The position numbers were made by a program, and so were the translations under genes. Below are positions 43,950-54,500 of a stretch of DNA of 64,000 bases, piece after piece; the first letter of the stretch is position 1; each line of letters opens with the position of its first letter. Source of the stretch: Tenuibacillus multivorans (lineage in GTDB: Bacteria > Bacillota > Bacilli > Bacillales > Alkalibacillaceae); assembly GCF_900103915.1 (NCBI RefSeq), contig NZ_FNIG01000001.1, positions 372,001-436,000 on the forward strand, given 5' to 3'. The notes under the pieces were generated by a model, which saw only the letters and a list, made by a program, of their open reading frames with translations, did no database searches and was not told the DNA's origin.

Positions 43950-44633
43950 ATGAAAAAACATCAATTAGTTACAAAAGAAATGTATTTGGAACAATTGAAG
44001 TGGTCGGTTTGGTTTATGGTGTTCTTAATCCTTGCACGAGTGGGTTATTACGTCCTAGCGAGTTTTAGAGATGAATTGAATCCTATTGAACCTTTTATTT
44101 CTTTCTCAGCCGATGTCACGGTGGTTTATATGCTTGTGATTGGGCTGTTTTCAACCTATGCATTTTTAGGGCCCATGGTCTCGCATGGTATTTCAAGAAG
44201 GGATTATTATCAGGGAACCATTTTTTCTTTAATCGGCTTGACTGGATCGTTTTTCATAGCAACCGTGTTACTATCATTACTTGAAACGATCGCATTTCAA
44301 CTCATAGATCCTTCTATTTCGATCAGTTCTGCTGTTTTAACAACATATGCAGAATATGTTACCGCATTATTTTTTAGTTATATTATAGGATGGTTTATTA
44401 CTTTAGGCTTTTATCGTTATGCTTGGTTAAAAGGATTAGGTTTTATATTATTAGCGCTTTCAATTCAAGTTATATTTGATTGGGGATGGGGAGAAAGTGT
44501 TTCATATTTTGGGATTAACTTAGATGAAACAAATTTCTCATTTCTATTTACAATAATATTATCCATGTTTGTTTCCGGGTTGACGCTTTGGTTAATTTGG
44601 TTAGTAGTCAGAAATATCCCTGTTAGAATGTAA
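43950..44633 (+). CDS. ABC transporter membrane subunit, second of two
   Basis: The 227-residue product is a paralogue of the preceding membrane subunit: MYLEQLKWSVWFM, HGISRRDYYQG and WFITLGFYRYAW align with the first copy's motifs. Six helices are predicted. ATG 43950 follows AGGATGG by 8 nt; in-frame ATGs at 43938 and 43944 overlap that site. The pair plus the ATPase and YtrA regulator make a complete four-gene stress-type ABC operon ending at a bidirectional terminator. Confidence 0.82.
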   Translation: MKKHQLVTKEMYLEQLKWSVWFMVFLILARVGYYVLASFRDELNPIEPFISFSADVTVVYMLVIGLFSTYAFLGPMVSHGISRRDYYQGTIFSLIGLTGSFFIATVLLSLLETIAFQLIDPSISISSAVLTTYAEYVTALFFSYIIGWFITLGFYRYAWLKGLGFILLALSIQVIFDWGWGESVSYFGINLDETNFSFLFTIILSMFVSGLTLWLIWLVVRNIPVRM

Positions 44634-44634
44634 A

Positions 44635-44654
44635 AATCCCGCCTCGGCGGGATT
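44635..44654. terminator. Bidirectional terminator after the GntR-ABC operon
   Basis: AATCCCGCC (44635-44643) and GGCGGGATT (44646-44654) form a tight hairpin between converging genes. It touches the stop codon of the minus-strand gene. Confidence 0.82.
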
Positions 44655-45118
44655 CATTTATTATAGTTCCATAAAATTTTCCACTCATCTTTTACTTCGG
44701 TGACATAAACATCTTGCGCAATCGTAAATTTCCCATACTTTCCTTTATATGTTTGATAGACGGTAAAATGAAAGACTTCATCGATCGGTTCCGTATCACT
44801 ATCCATCATCCAATTCGAAACTTTAGTTGCGTCACTTAAAGAATACGAAAAAGTAGACACGCCAAAATGATTCATAAAGACATGTGCACGATCCTGAATG
44901 TAGTAAGCCTTGTCGAACTTTTGCTGCATAAGAGGGTGAAATAACTCCCATGATTCAGAGAAGGTTCCGTCTTGTTCGAGGGAGTAAAATTGATGGACAG
45001 CTTCAGTCGCTTGATTTTCTGCAGAGTAGAATAATCGATATAAGCTAAAAATGAGTAAAACAACAATTAGACCTGCAAATACAATGATTATAAAACCTTT
45101 TCCACGACTATTTCTCAT
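44654..45118 (-). CDS. Membrane-anchored extracytoplasmic protein, unknown
   Basis: The 154-residue protein has one N-terminal membrane helix (about residues 8-30, preceded by RNSRGKG) and an outside domain with AVHQFYSLEQDGTFSESWEL and KDEWKILWNYNK. That pattern resembles the cystatin/NTF2-like fold of DUF4878-type envelope proteins, but this is only a visual impression. GAGGGGGG precedes ATG 45118. It is divergent from the acyl-CoA operon, separated by a 21-bp array. Confidence 0.7.
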   Translation of the reverse strand: MRNSRGKGFIIIVFAGLIVVLLIFSLYRLFYSAENQATEAVHQFYSLEQDGTFSESWELFHPLMQQKFDKAYYIQDRAHVFMNHFGVSTFSYSLSDATKVSNWMMDSDTEPIDEVFHFTVYQTYKGKYGKFTIAQDVYVTEVKDEWKILWNYNK

Positions 45119-45205
45119 CTTGTACCCCCCTCTTCATCATTTTATTAGAGTGAGTACAAGTTTATTAATTAGAAAAGTTCAATAACTGCCTTTTTTAAAA
45201 GACAA

Positions 45206-45330
45206 ACTTGGCCACTCAGGTGGATAACTCGGACACTTAGAACGGAACTTGGCCACTCGGACGATCAACTTGGCCACTCAGATTGAAAACTTGGACAATT
45301 AGATAGAGAACTCGGACACCAAGGCCACAA
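45206..45330. repeat. 21-bp-period array, CTTGGCCACTCAG core type
   Basis: Six units start at 45206, 45227, 45247, 45268, 45289 and 45310 (spacings 21, 20, 21, 21, 21). The conserved part is ACTTGGCCACTCAG with variants ACTCGGACACTTAG and ACTTGGACAATTAG; about seven further bases vary. The array lies about 65 bp upstream of the operator of the acyl-CoA operon. Confidence 0.82.
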
Positions 45331-45394
45331 ATTTTCCTTAAAAGCAACGGAACACAGCCATCCATAAGACAAATTATTAAGAAAAATCACATAT

Positions 45395-45443
45395 TGAGCG
45401 AGCGTTCAGTCGGAAATATGTTATAATGGTGGTAGCGTTTACA
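45395..45443 (+). promoter_or_regulatory. Control region of the acyl-CoA operon: TetR-like palindrome, -10 box and cre-like site
   Basis: TGAGCGAGCGTTCA (45395-45408) is an imperfect palindrome similar to the ywjF operator. TATAAT is at 45422-45427. TGGTAGCGTTTACA (45430-45443), read on the minus strand as TGTAAACGCTACCA, matches the cre consensus TGWAANCGNTNWCA except at one position and overlaps the likely transcription start. B. subtilis mmg genes are CcpA-repressed through a cre site. Confidence 0.65.
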
Positions 45444-45468
45444 TAGACGAAAAAAGGGAGGAATTACG

Positions 45469-46656
45469 TTGTCTAAAACAGTTATTGTAGCGGGTGCGAG
45501 AACACCTTTTGGTAAATTTAGTGGTGGGTTGGCGCCACTGACAGCTGCTCAATTAGGAGGAATTGCGATTAAAGAGGCGCTTAAGCGTGCTTCGATTGAA
45601 GGAAAAAATGTGCAAGAAGTGATTATGGGGACGGTATTACAAGGTGGCCAAGGTCAGCTTCCGTCACGTCAAGCGATGCGACATGCAGATATACCTTGGG
45701 AGACGAAAACAGAAACGATTAATAAAGTCTGTGCATCCGGTCTGCGCAGTGTGGCGTTAGGTGATATCCTGATCCGTTTAGGTGAAGAAGAAACGATTGT
45801 GGCCGGTGGTATGGAGAGCATGAGTAATGCACCATACTTTTTACCAAATGCGCGTTGGGGCATGCGCATGGGCGATAATAAGGCCGTTGATATGATGATT
45901 CATGATGGATTGACTTGTTCATTTGAAAATGTGCATATGGGGACTTACGGAAATCGTACAGCTAACAAGTTTGAACTATCCCGTGAGGATCAGGACAACT
46001 GGGCAGCGAGAAGCCATGAGCGTGCGTTAAAAGCAATTGATGAAGGAAAACTAGCAGAAGAAATTGTTCCAGTAGAAGTACCACAGAGTAAGGGAGAACC
46101 AGTTGTGGTTGATACAGACGAAGCACCACGCCCAGGTACGACATCTGAAAAGCTAGCAAAGCTTCGTCCAGCCTTTGATAAGGATGGCACGATTACGGCA
46201 GGTAATGCACCAGGCGTTAATGATGGTGCAGCTGCCATGGTCTTAATGTCAGAGGAAAAAGCAAAAGCAGAAGGAAAAGAAACGTTGGCAACGATTATCG
46301 GACACGAAGAAGTCGCGGTTGAAGCGGATCGTTTTCCTGAAACGCCGGGAATTGTCATTAATCAATTACTAGAAAAAACAGGCTACAGCTTAGATGACAT
46401 TGATTTATTTGAAGTGAATGAAGCGTTTGCGGCGGTTTCACTTGCAAGTGGCAAAATTGCCGGTTTAGATCCTGAAAAAGTAAACGTCAATGGAGGTGCG
46501 GTTGCGTTTGGTCACCCAATCGGAGCAAGTGGTGCGCGCATCGTGCTAACTCTAGCGTATGAATTAAAACGTCGCGGTGGCGGTTTGGGTATTGCATCGA
46601 TTTGCTCAGGCGGTGGTCAAGGTGACGCCCTACTAATCGAAGTACCGAAGCAGTAA
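45469..46656 (+). CDS. mmgA: Acetyl-CoA C-acyltransferase (thiolase)
   Basis: The 395-residue enzyme has the thiolase active-site Cys in NKVCASGLRSVALG near residue 88, NEAFAAVSLASG near residue 318, GHPIGASGARIVLTLAYELK with its His near residue 347, and the second catalytic Cys in CSGGGQGDALLIE. It interconverts acetoacetyl-CoA (or 3-ketoacyl-CoA) and acetyl-CoA. TTG 45469 follows GGGAGG. First gene of the acyl-CoA operon; order thiolase, dehydrogenase, acyl-CoA dehydrogenase parallels B. subtilis mmgABC. Confidence 0.93.
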   Translation: MSKTVIVAGARTPFGKFSGGLAPLTAAQLGGIAIKEALKRASIEGKNVQEVIMGTVLQGGQGQLPSRQAMRHADIPWETKTETINKVCASGLRSVALGDILIRLGEEETIVAGGMESMSNAPYFLPNARWGMRMGDNKAVDMMIHDGLTCSFENVHMGTYGNRTANKFELSREDQDNWAARSHERALKAIDEGKLAEEIVPVEVPQSKGEPVVVDTDEAPRPGTTSEKLAKLRPAFDKDGTITAGNAPGVNDGAAAMVLMSEEKAKAEGKETLATIIGHEEVAVEADRFPETPGIVINQLLEKTGYSLDDIDLFEVNEAFAAVSLASGKIAGLDPEKVNVNGGAVAFGHPIGASGARIVLTLAYELKRRGGGLGIASICSGGGQGDALLIEVPKQ

Positions 46657-46696
46657 AATCGTCATTTGAAAAAGTACAGAAAAGGAAGGGGATTTT

Positions 46697-47548
46697 ATGA
46701 CAATCAAAAATGTCATGGTCATTGGAGCAGGTCAGATGGGGTCTGGGATTGCGCAGGTATTCGCGCAAGCAGGATTTGACGTGAAGCTAAATGACCTATC
46801 AGAAGAAGCACTACAAAAAGGCTTAGCAACGATGGAGAAATTTTTATCACGCAACGTCGAAAAAGGACGTATGACGGAAGAGGAAAAAACAGAGACACTC
46901 AACCGTGTGACCACAACGACGTCGTTAAACGATGCAAGCGACCGAGATTTAGTGATTGAAGCTGTCGTCGAAAACATGGACGTAAAAACAAAAGTGTTCC
47001 AACAGCTCGATCAAATCACACCAAAGCATGCGATTTTGGCGACTAATACATCATCACTACCAATTACGGATATTGCCGCAGTAACCGAACGTCCAGATCA
47101 AGTGATCGGCATGCACTTTATGAACCCGGTACCAGTCATGAAGCTCGTTGAGGTGATTCGGGCGATTCAGACATCAGATGAAACGTATCAATCAGTCGAA
47201 GAAACGGCAAAAGCGTTAGGGAAAACGCCGGTTGAAGTGAATGACTATCCAGGGTTTGTATCGAACCGCGTACTTATGCCAATGATTAATGAGGCGATTT
47301 ATACAGTGTACGAAGGTGTGGCTGAGACAGAAGCGGTAGACGAAGTGATGAAACTCGGCATGAATCATCCAATGGGGCCGTTAACGCTTGCTGATTTTAT
47401 CGGCCTAGATACGTGCTTATACATTATGGAAGTATTATACGAAGGTTTTGGCGACACGAAGTACCGCCCTTGTCCGTTACTGAAAAAATATGTAAGTGCA
47501 GGCTGGTTGGGTAAAAAATCAGGTCGCGGCTTCTATGTGTACGAATAA
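46697..47548 (+). CDS. mmgB: 3-hydroxybutyryl-CoA dehydrogenase
   Basis: The 283-residue enzyme has an NAD-binding [18 protein letters not shown] motif at residue 10, [10 protein letters not shown] near residue 117, and [17 protein letters not shown] containing the catalytic His. It oxidises (S)-3-hydroxyacyl-CoA to 3-ketoacyl-CoA using NAD(P). Length is normal for the stand-alone Hbd form. It sits between thiolase and acyl-CoA dehydrogenase genes, giving consecutive steps of beta-oxidation. AAGGAAGGGG precedes ATG 46697. Confidence 0.93.
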   Translation: MTIKNVMVIGAGQMGSGIAQVFAQAGFDVKLNDLSEEALQKGLATMEKFLSRNVEKGRMTEEEKTETLNRVTTTTSLNDASDRDLVIEAVVENMDVKTKVFQQLDQITPKHAILATNTSSLPITDIAAVTERPDQVIGMHFMNPVPVMKLVEVIRAIQTSDETYQSVEETAKALGKTPVEVNDYPGFVSNRVLMPMINEAIYTVYEGVAETEAVDEVMKLGMNHPMGPLTLADFIGLDTCLYIMEVLYEGFGDTKYRPCPLLKKYVSAGWLGKKSGRGFYVYE

Positions 47549-47562
47549 GGGGGGGCAGCACG

Positions 47563-48702
47563 ATGAACTTGAATTTCACCGAAGAGCAAGAAATGATGCG
47601 AAAAATGGTGCGCGACTTTGCACAGAATGAAGTCGCTCCAGCTGTTGAACGAATGGAAGCAGAGGACCGTTTTCCAGTTGAAATCATAGAAAAAATGGGC
47701 GAGCTCGGCCTCATGGGTATTCCTGTATCCGATGAATACGGTGGCGCTGGGATGGATTATGTTTCGTACATCATCGCCATCCATGAGCTGTCGAAGGTGA
47801 GTGCCACATTAGGCGTTATTTTGTCCGTTCATACCTCGGTTGGGACGTTCCCGATTTATCGGTTCGGAACAGAAGAACAAAGGAATCACTACATTCCAAA
47901 GCTAGCAACGGGTGAGTATTTAGGTGCCTTTGCATTAACGGAGCCTGGAGCAGGAAGTGATGCGGGGTCGCTGAAAACACGAGCGGTTAAAGATGGTGAT
48001 GAATATGTCCTAAACGGCTCGAAAATTTTCATTACGAATGGCGGATATGCCGATACGTATATCGTGTTTGCGAAAACCGATGCGGATGCAGGTTCTAAAG
48101 GTATGTCAGCCTTTATTGTTGAAAAGGATACGCCAGGATTTGAAATTGGGAAGTCTGAAGAAAAAATGGGATTACACGGATCGGCAACCGTTCCTTTAAC
48201 CTTTGATAATTGTTGCGTACCAGCGAGTCAGCTGCTTGGACAGGAAGGTGAAGGCTATAAAATTGCCTTATCCAACTTGAATATCGGTCGTATTGGTATT
48301 GGTGCCCAGGCACTAGGAATTGGAGAAGCGGCATTAGAGGCAGCAACAGACTATGCGAAAGAACGCGAGCAATTCGGTAAACCGATTGCTCACCATCAAG
48401 GCGTATCGTTTAAACTGGCTGATATGGCAACGGCCGTTGAGGCGTCCAAACTATTAATCTATAATGCAGCATCACGGCATGAAGCGGGGATTGACAGTGC
48501 GAAGGAAGCCTCGATGGCGAAAAAACTTGCGTCACAGACAGCGGTCGATGTGTCAATTGAAGCGGTTCAAGTTTATGGAGGCTATGGCTTTACTAAAGAT
48601 TATCCAGTTGAACGCTTTATGCGAGATGCAAAGATTACCCAAATCTATGAGGGCACAACTGAAATTCAGAATCTCGTGATTAGCAGACAACTACTGAAAT
48701 AG
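47563..48702 (+). CDS. acdA: Acyl-CoA dehydrogenase, first copy
   Basis: The 379-residue flavoprotein begins [20 protein letters not shown] and contains AFALTEPGAGSDAG near residue 125 and the C-terminal [20 protein letters not shown], whose Glu is the catalytic base of short-chain acyl-CoA dehydrogenases. It oxidises acyl-CoA to enoyl-CoA, with electrons passing to ETF. It is closely similar to the next gene's product throughout, so a tandem duplication is likely. The 12-bp gap to the next gene confirms one transcript. Confidence 0.93.
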   Translation: MNLNFTEEQEMMRKMVRDFAQNEVAPAVERMEAEDRFPVEIIEKMGELGLMGIPVSDEYGGAGMDYVSYIIAIHELSKVSATLGVILSVHTSVGTFPIYRFGTEEQRNHYIPKLATGEYLGAFALTEPGAGSDAGSLKTRAVKDGDEYVLNGSKIFITNGGYADTYIVFAKTDADAGSKGMSAFIVEKDTPGFEIGKSEEKMGLHGSATVPLTFDNCCVPASQLLGQEGEGYKIALSNLNIGRIGIGAQALGIGEAALEAATDYAKEREQFGKPIAHHQGVSFKLADMATAVEASKLLIYNAASRHEAGIDSAKEASMAKKLASQTAVDVSIEAVQVYGGYGFTKDYPVERFMRDAKITQIYEGTTEIQNLVISRQLLK

Positions 48703-48714
48703 GGGGAATGCAAG

Positions 48715-49854
48715 ATGAACTTTCAATTAACAGAAGAGCAGGAAATGCTGCGTAAAATGGTCCGCGATTTCGCAGAAAATGAAGTCGCTCCAACAGCAGC
48801 TGAACGGGACGAAGAGGAGCGTTTTGATCGCAAAATTTTTGATCAAATGGCTGAGCTTGGCTTAACGGGTATTCCTTGGCCTGAAGAGTATGGCGGAATC
48901 GGATCTGATTTTGTCAGCTATGCGATCGCGGTTGAGGAATTATCGCGTGTCTGCGCTTCAACAGGTGTTACGCTATCGGCACACATTTCACTAGCTAGCT
49001 GGCCGATTTATACGTACGGCAACGAAGATCAGAAGAATAACTTCTTGCAACGTCTCGCAACAGGTGAAGCGTTAGGTGCTTATGCTTTATCTGAGCCAGG
49101 TGCCGGCAGTGACGTCGCATCCATGCGAACAACGGCAAAATTAGATGGCGACCATTATGTGTTAAACGGGAACAAGGTATGGATTACAAACGGTGGCGTC
49201 GCAGACATTTATGTTGTATTTGCAAAAACGGATGTCGATGCGAAGCACAAAGGGATTTCAGCGTTTATCGTAGAGAAAGGCACAGATGGTTTTTCATTCG
49301 GTAAAAAAGAGCAGAAGCTAGGCATTCGTTCCTCTCCAACGACCGAGCTAATTTTTGAAAACTGCCGTGTGCCTAAAGAAAACTTACTCGGCGAAGAAGG
49401 TCAAGGCTTCAAAATCGCAATGACGACACTTGATGGTGGACGTAATGGTATTGCCGCTCAAGCAGTCGGAATTGCCCAAGGTGCTCTGGATGCGTCAACA
49501 GACTATGCGAAAGAGCGTGAACAATTCGGAAAACCGATTGCCCATAACCAAGGTATTTCCTTTAAACTAGCGGACATGGCGACACAAGTAGAAGCTTCCC
49601 GCTTGCTAACGTACCAAGCCGCATATAATGAGTCAGAAGGTATACCGTACCAAAAGGAATCCGCCATGGCAAAACTTTATGCCGGTGATACCGCGATGAA
49701 GGTGACCGTTGAAGCGGTTCAGGTCTTCGGAGGCTACGGTTATACGAAGGATTATCCGGTTGAACGATTCATGCGCGATGCGAAAATTACACAAATTTAC
49801 GAAGGAACACAAGAAGTTCAACGCTTAGTCATTGGACGCATGGTAACGAAGTAA
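48715..49854 (+). CDS. Acyl-CoA dehydrogenase, second copy
   Basis: The 379-residue protein begins [20 protein letters not shown] and has [19 protein letters not shown] near residue 125 and [20 protein letters not shown] near the C-terminus with the catalytic Glu. It has the same length as its upstream neighbour. Differences in the substrate pocket region ([20 protein letters not shown] versus SKVSATLGVILSVHTSVGTF) suggest different chain or branch preference, perhaps isobutyryl-CoA for one, given icmF downstream. It is followed by a 21-bp array before meaB. Confidence 0.93.
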   Translation: MNFQLTEEQEMLRKMVRDFAENEVAPTAAERDEEERFDRKIFDQMAELGLTGIPWPEEYGGIGSDFVSYAIAVEELSRVCASTGVTLSAHISLASWPIYTYGNEDQKNNFLQRLATGEALGAYALSEPGAGSDVASMRTTAKLDGDHYVLNGNKVWITNGGVADIYVVFAKTDVDAKHKGISAFIVEKGTDGFSFGKKEQKLGIRSSPTTELIFENCRVPKENLLGEEGQGFKIAMTTLDGGRNGIAAQAVGIAQGALDASTDYAKEREQFGKPIAHNQGISFKLADMATQVEASRLLTYQAAYNESEGIPYQKESAMAKLYAGDTAMKVTVEAVQVFGGYGYTKDYPVERFMRDAKITQIYEGTQEVQRLVIGRMVTK

Positions 49855-49862
49855 TTTTTTAT

Positions 49863-49967
49863 AAACTTAAATAATTCTCGCTAAAACTTAAACAATGAAT
49901 CAGTAAACTTAAACAACAATCGGTCTAACTTGAATAAAAAAACTCACAACTTAAACAATTTTCCTAG
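49863..49967. repeat. 21-bp-period array, AACTTAAACAAT core type
   Basis: Five units start at 49863, 49884, 49905, 49926 and 49947, exactly 21 bp apart. The conserved part is AAACTTAAACAAT, with CTTAAATAAT and CTTGAATAA variants. It fills the only sizeable gap inside the acyl-CoA operon, between the second acyl-CoA dehydrogenase and meaB. Confidence 0.82.
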
Positions 49968-49986
49968 CGAAAGGATGAAGCACGGA

Positions 49987-50931
49987 ATGGATCAACTGGC
50001 AGAACGAATCGCTAATCAAGATCAGCGGGCACTGGCTCGAGCCATCACCTTAATCGAAAATGACCACCCAGATAAGCTTAGCCTCATGAGTGCACTCAAC
50101 GAAAAGAAAAAGGCTGCACACTATATTGGAATTACCGGTTCGCCAGGCGCGGGTAAAAGCTCGCTCGTTGATCAGATGATAACGCTATTAAGAGAAAAAG
50201 GCTATACCATTGCAGTGATTGCCGTTGATCCAACAAGTCCGTTTAGTGGCGGTGCGCTCCTCGGTGACCGCGTGCGTATGCATAAACACTTTACGGATGA
50301 AGACGTCTTTATCCGCAGTATGGCAACACGCGGTAGCCTCGGAGGGTTAGCCCGAGCGACGAAGGATGCGATTCGAGCGTGTGATGCATATGGTTTTGAT
50401 TATATTTTCGTTGAAACCGTCGGCGTCGGTCAGTCGGAGCTTGATATTATGAAGGTCGCGGATACAACAGCGGTGATGTTAACCCCAAATAGTGGTGATA
50501 TCCTGCAAATTTTCAAGGCAGGGATTATGGAAATCGCAAACCTTTTCATTTTAAATAAAGCCGATCTACCGGGTGTGAAAAAGCTTAAAAACACGTTAAA
50601 GGATCTTATTCATATTGCCGGCCACCGGGGGTTTGAGCCAATCATGGTCGAAACGAGTGTGAACGAAAACTTCGGGTTTACTAAGTTATTTGATGCCTTC
50701 GAGACGCATCGAGAATACCTAGATAAAACCGAAGCTGGCCAGGAAAAACGCCAAGAACAACTACGCTATGAAGTGTATGAATTGATCCAAGAAGCCTTAT
50801 GGAAAGATGTGCATCACATGATTGAGCAAGATAAATCCAAACGACAAGAGCTTAAACAGGTTAATGATCCGTATCAGCTAGCGCAAAAATGGCTGTCGGA
50901 ATGGAAAAGAGTGGGTGAATCGGATGGTTAA
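49987..50931 (+). CDS. meaB: Methylmalonyl-CoA mutase-associated GTPase MeaB
   Basis: The 314-residue G3E GTPase has Walker A GSPGAGKSSLVDQMI near residue 47, [18 protein letters not shown] near residue 78, ETVGVGQSELDIMKVAD and NKAD near residue 190. MeaB proteins load and protect adenosylcobalamin in acyl-CoA mutases. ATG 49987 (MDQLAERIANQ) follows AAAGGATG by about 9 nt; ATG 49975 and an in-frame TTG at 49930 (inside the 21-bp array) are further upstream. A stand-alone MeaB is notable because IcmF downstream contains its own fused G-domain. Confidence 0.9.
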   Translation: MDQLAERIANQDQRALARAITLIENDHPDKLSLMSALNEKKKAAHYIGITGSPGAGKSSLVDQMITLLREKGYTIAVIAVDPTSPFSGGALLGDRVRMHKHFTDEDVFIRSMATRGSLGGLARATKDAIRACDAYGFDYIFVETVGVGQSELDIMKVADTTAVMLTPNSGDILQIFKAGIMEIANLFILNKADLPGVKKLKNTLKDLIHIAGHRGFEPIMVETSVNENFGFTKLFDAFETHREYLDKTEAGQEKRQEQLRYEVYELIQEALWKDVHHMIEQDKSKRQELKQVNDPYQLAQKWLSEWKRVGESDG

Positions 50932-51547
50932 ACACATCGTTTCATCGGTTAAAGATGAAAAATTAATAGAGCAGCGTCGCGAGGAGCTTCAAAAAGGAGC
51001 GGTCTCGCTTTTTAAGCAAAAAGGTTTTCACCGTGCGACGACAAGAGAAATCGCCAGAGCAGCGGGGTTTTCAATCGGGACGCTTTATGAATACATTCGA
51101 AAAAAAGAAGATGTCCTTTTCCTCGTTTGTGATGCGATTTACGACGAGGTGAAGGCCCGGATGGAAGCGGTCATTGATACGCAGGAAACGTCGGAAGAAG
51201 CTTTACATCAGGCGGTCAAATCTTATTTTCAATTGATGGATGACATGCAGGATGAAGTACTCGTCCTTTATCAGGAACTAAAGGCCTTACCAAAGGATGC
51301 GCAGGAGTACGTTTTAGATAAGGAAAAGGAAATGGTAACTCTTTTAGAAAAGGTGATTCAAAACAGTTACCCAGCCTTATCGGAGCAAGAGCTATCGATT
51401 ATTACGAACAATATCTTCATCCAAGGGCAGATGTGGGGCTTCAGGCGCTGGATTTTACAAAAGGAATTTACGCTTAAACAATATACCGATTTACAATTTG
51501 ACTTGTTAAAAAGTCAGCTCGGACAGCGGGCGAAAAATCATAGGTAG
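50924..51547 (+). CDS. TetR-family transcriptional regulator of the acyl-CoA operon
   Basis: The 207-residue protein has an N-terminal TetR HTH (about residues 20-66: [20 protein letters not shown], then [14 protein letters not shown]), followed by a helical ligand domain of KstR2/FadR type. ATG 50924 lies inside the end of meaB (8-bp overlap) after GAGTGGGTGA. Being embedded in the operon, it probably represses it through the palindrome at 45395 and perhaps the related palindrome before ywjF. Acyl-CoA is a plausible inducer. Confidence 0.85.
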   Translation: MVKHIVSSVKDEKLIEQRREELQKGAVSLFKQKGFHRATTREIARAAGFSIGTLYEYIRKKEDVLFLVCDAIYDEVKARMEAVIDTQETSEEALHQAVKSYFQLMDDMQDEVLVLYQELKALPKDAQEYVLDKEKEMVTLLEKVIQNSYPALSEQELSIITNNIFIQGQMWGFRRWILQKEFTLKQYTDLQFDLLKSQLGQRAKNHR

Positions 51548-51561
51548 AGGAGGATGATCTC

Positions 51562-54500
51562 ATGCAACAGGACATCTACAAAGTGAAGCATCCTGTTCGT
51601 TTTGTCACAGCTTCAAGCTTGTTTGACGGCCATGATGCCTCGATTAACATTATGCGCCGGATTTTGCAGGCGAGCGGAGCAGAGGTGATTCACCTTGGGC
51701 ATAACCGTTCCGTTGAAGAAGTCGTTAGCGCGGCGATTCAAGAGGACGTACAAGGGATTGCGATTTCGTCTTACCAAGGTGGTCACGTCGAATATTTTAA
51801 GTATATGGTTGATTTATTGAATGAAAAAGGTGCTGGCCATATTCGTGTTTACGGTGGCGGCGGCGGGGTTATTTTACCTCGTGAAATAAAAGAGCTACAC
51901 GACCATGGTGTGGCACGAATTTTTTCACCAGATGATGGTCGCGAACAAGGTCTTCAAGGGATGATTAACGCCATGCTTGAAGAATGTGACCACCCAACAC
52001 CGCTCGATTTAGAGAAGGATACAAAACAGGTGAAAACGGGTGATTATCAGGCCATTGCTCGTTTGATCTCGCATGTTGAAAATGAAGAAGTTTCGAGTGA
52101 ACAGTTAGAAGAGCTGTTAACGATTACACGTGATGATGTGCCGGTTTTAGGGATTACTGGTACAGGTGGGGCAGGTAAAAGTTCCTTAACTGATGAACTC
52201 GTGCGCCGTTTTATCAATGAAATTCCAGACAAGAAGATGGCGATTTTATCGGTTGACCCAACGAAGAAGAAAACGGGCGGTGCACTACTCGGTGACCGTA
52301 TTCGTATGAACGCGATTTTTAACGACCGTATTTACATGCGTTCATTGGCTACTCGTGATTCAAAAACGGAGCTATCTCAATCGATTATGGACGCGATTCG
52401 TGTTGTAAAAGCAGCTGATTTTGACTTTATCATCGTGGAAACAAGTGGGATTGGGCAAGGCGATGCGGAAATTACCGAATTCACGGATCTATCGATGTAT
52501 GTCATGACAGCAGAGTTCGGGGCTCCAACACAGCTTGAAAAAATCGACATGATTGATTTTGCAGATTATATCGTCATTAATAAATTCGAACAAAAAGGGT
52601 CAGAGGATGCGTTTAATCAAGTGCGCAAACAATATAGTCGCAGTCGGATGCTGTTCCACGAAGACCCGGACACATTCCCGGTTTTCGGAACGATTGCCTC
52701 TCAGTTTAATGATCCAGGAACGAATACGCTATTTGCCGCGATTGTCGAAACGATAAACGAACGCTACGGCTGGGATGAAGACGTTCCGTTTGATACAAAA
52801 ATTAAATTGGTCGAAAAGCAAAACTTAATCATTCCACCCGATCGCCGTCAATATTTACGTGATATCGTACAGACCGTTCAAGGCTATAGGGAAGGCGCGA
52901 AGGAACAGAGTGAGCTAGCACGCAAGCTTTATCGATTAAAAGGAACACAAGAAGAAATCGGTGAAGTTGAGGAATTAAAACAAATGATTGATCAATATGA
53001 AAAACAACTCGAACCAGCGAACAAAAAAAAGCTTGAACAGTTTGATGAGCTAAAAGAAACCTATACTCAGGATGAATTAACTTATAAGGTGCGCGATAAG
53101 GAATTTACCGTGGAACTCAACACGGAGAGCATTTCAGGGCTTAAAGTACCAAAAGTGGCGCTGCCGAAGTATCAAGACTGGGGCGACCGCTTGTACTGGA
53201 TTCTGATGGAAAACGTTCCCGGCTCCTTCCCGTTTACAGCAGGCGTTTTTCCATTTAAACGAAAAGGGGAAGACCCGACACGTCAGTTTGCCGGCGAAGG
53301 GACACCAGAACGGACGAATCGCCGTTTTCACTATTTATCGAAAAACGAACCGGCGAAGCGCTTAAGTACGGCGTTTGACTCGGTGACGTTATATGGAGAA
53401 GACCCAGACGAACGTCCAGACATTTTCGGTAAAGTCGGTGAGTCAGGCGTAAGCATTTGTACACTCGACGATATGAAGAAGCTGTATGATGGATTCGATT
53501 TAATTGATCCGATGACGTCTGTATCGATGACGATTAACGGGCCAGCGCCGATTATTTTAGCGATGTATTTTAATACCGCGATTGATCAGCAGGTGAATAA
53601 GTTTAAAGAAGAAAATGGCCGAGAACCGAATGCTGAAGAATACGAACTACTTAAAGACGAAACAATTTCCGTAGTACGCGGGACGGTTCAAGCGGATATC
53701 TTAAAAGAAGACCAAGGCCAAAATACGTGTATTTTCTCAACCGAGTTTGCGTTGCGTATGATGGGGGACATTCAGGAATACTTTATCGATCGCGAAGTAC
53801 GTAACTATTATTCCGTATCCATCTCAGGCTATCACATTGCCGAAGCGGGTGCGAATCCAATTAGTCAGCTCGCGTTTACACTCGCAAACGGCTTTACGTA
53901 TGTGGAGTATTATTTAAGCCGTGGCATGGATATTAACAAATTTGCACCAAACTTATCATTTTTCTTCTCAAACGGACTGGACCCAGAGTATACGGTGATC
54001 GGCCGTGTGGCTCGACGCATTTGGTCTGTGGTCATGCGTGATAAGTACGGGGCAAATGAACGAAGCCAAAAGCTGAAGTATCACATCCAAACATCAGGGC
54101 GCTCGCTTCACGCACAAGAGGTAGACTTTAACGATATTCGTACAACACTTCAAGCGTTAATTGCGATCCAAGATAATACGAATTCACTGCATACGAATGC
54201 CTACGATGAAGCGATTACGACGCCAACTGAAGAATCCGTCCGTCGTGCGATGGCGATTCAAATGATCATTAATAAAGAATTTGGCTTAATTAAAAACGAA
54301 AACTCACTACAAGGGTCGTTCATTTTAGAGGAGCTCACCGACTTGGTCGAGGATGCGGTTTTACAGGAATTCGAACGCATTAATGACCGCGGTGGTGTGT
54401 TAGGTGCGATGGAACGTCAGTATCAACGCGGTAAAATCCAAGAAGAATCGCTTTACTACGAAGGGAAAAAACATTCGGGAGAACTACCGATTGTCGGCGT

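Noticed and set aside
48715-49854. Second acyl-CoA dehydrogenase as an assembly duplication
   Set aside because: The two genes differ throughout in DNA and protein, including the substrate-pocket region, so they are genuine diverged paralogues.
49930-49986. TTG 49930 as the start of meaB
   Set aside because: It lies inside the 21-bp array and would add residues not expected for MeaB; ATG 49987 has suitable spacing from AAAGGATG.
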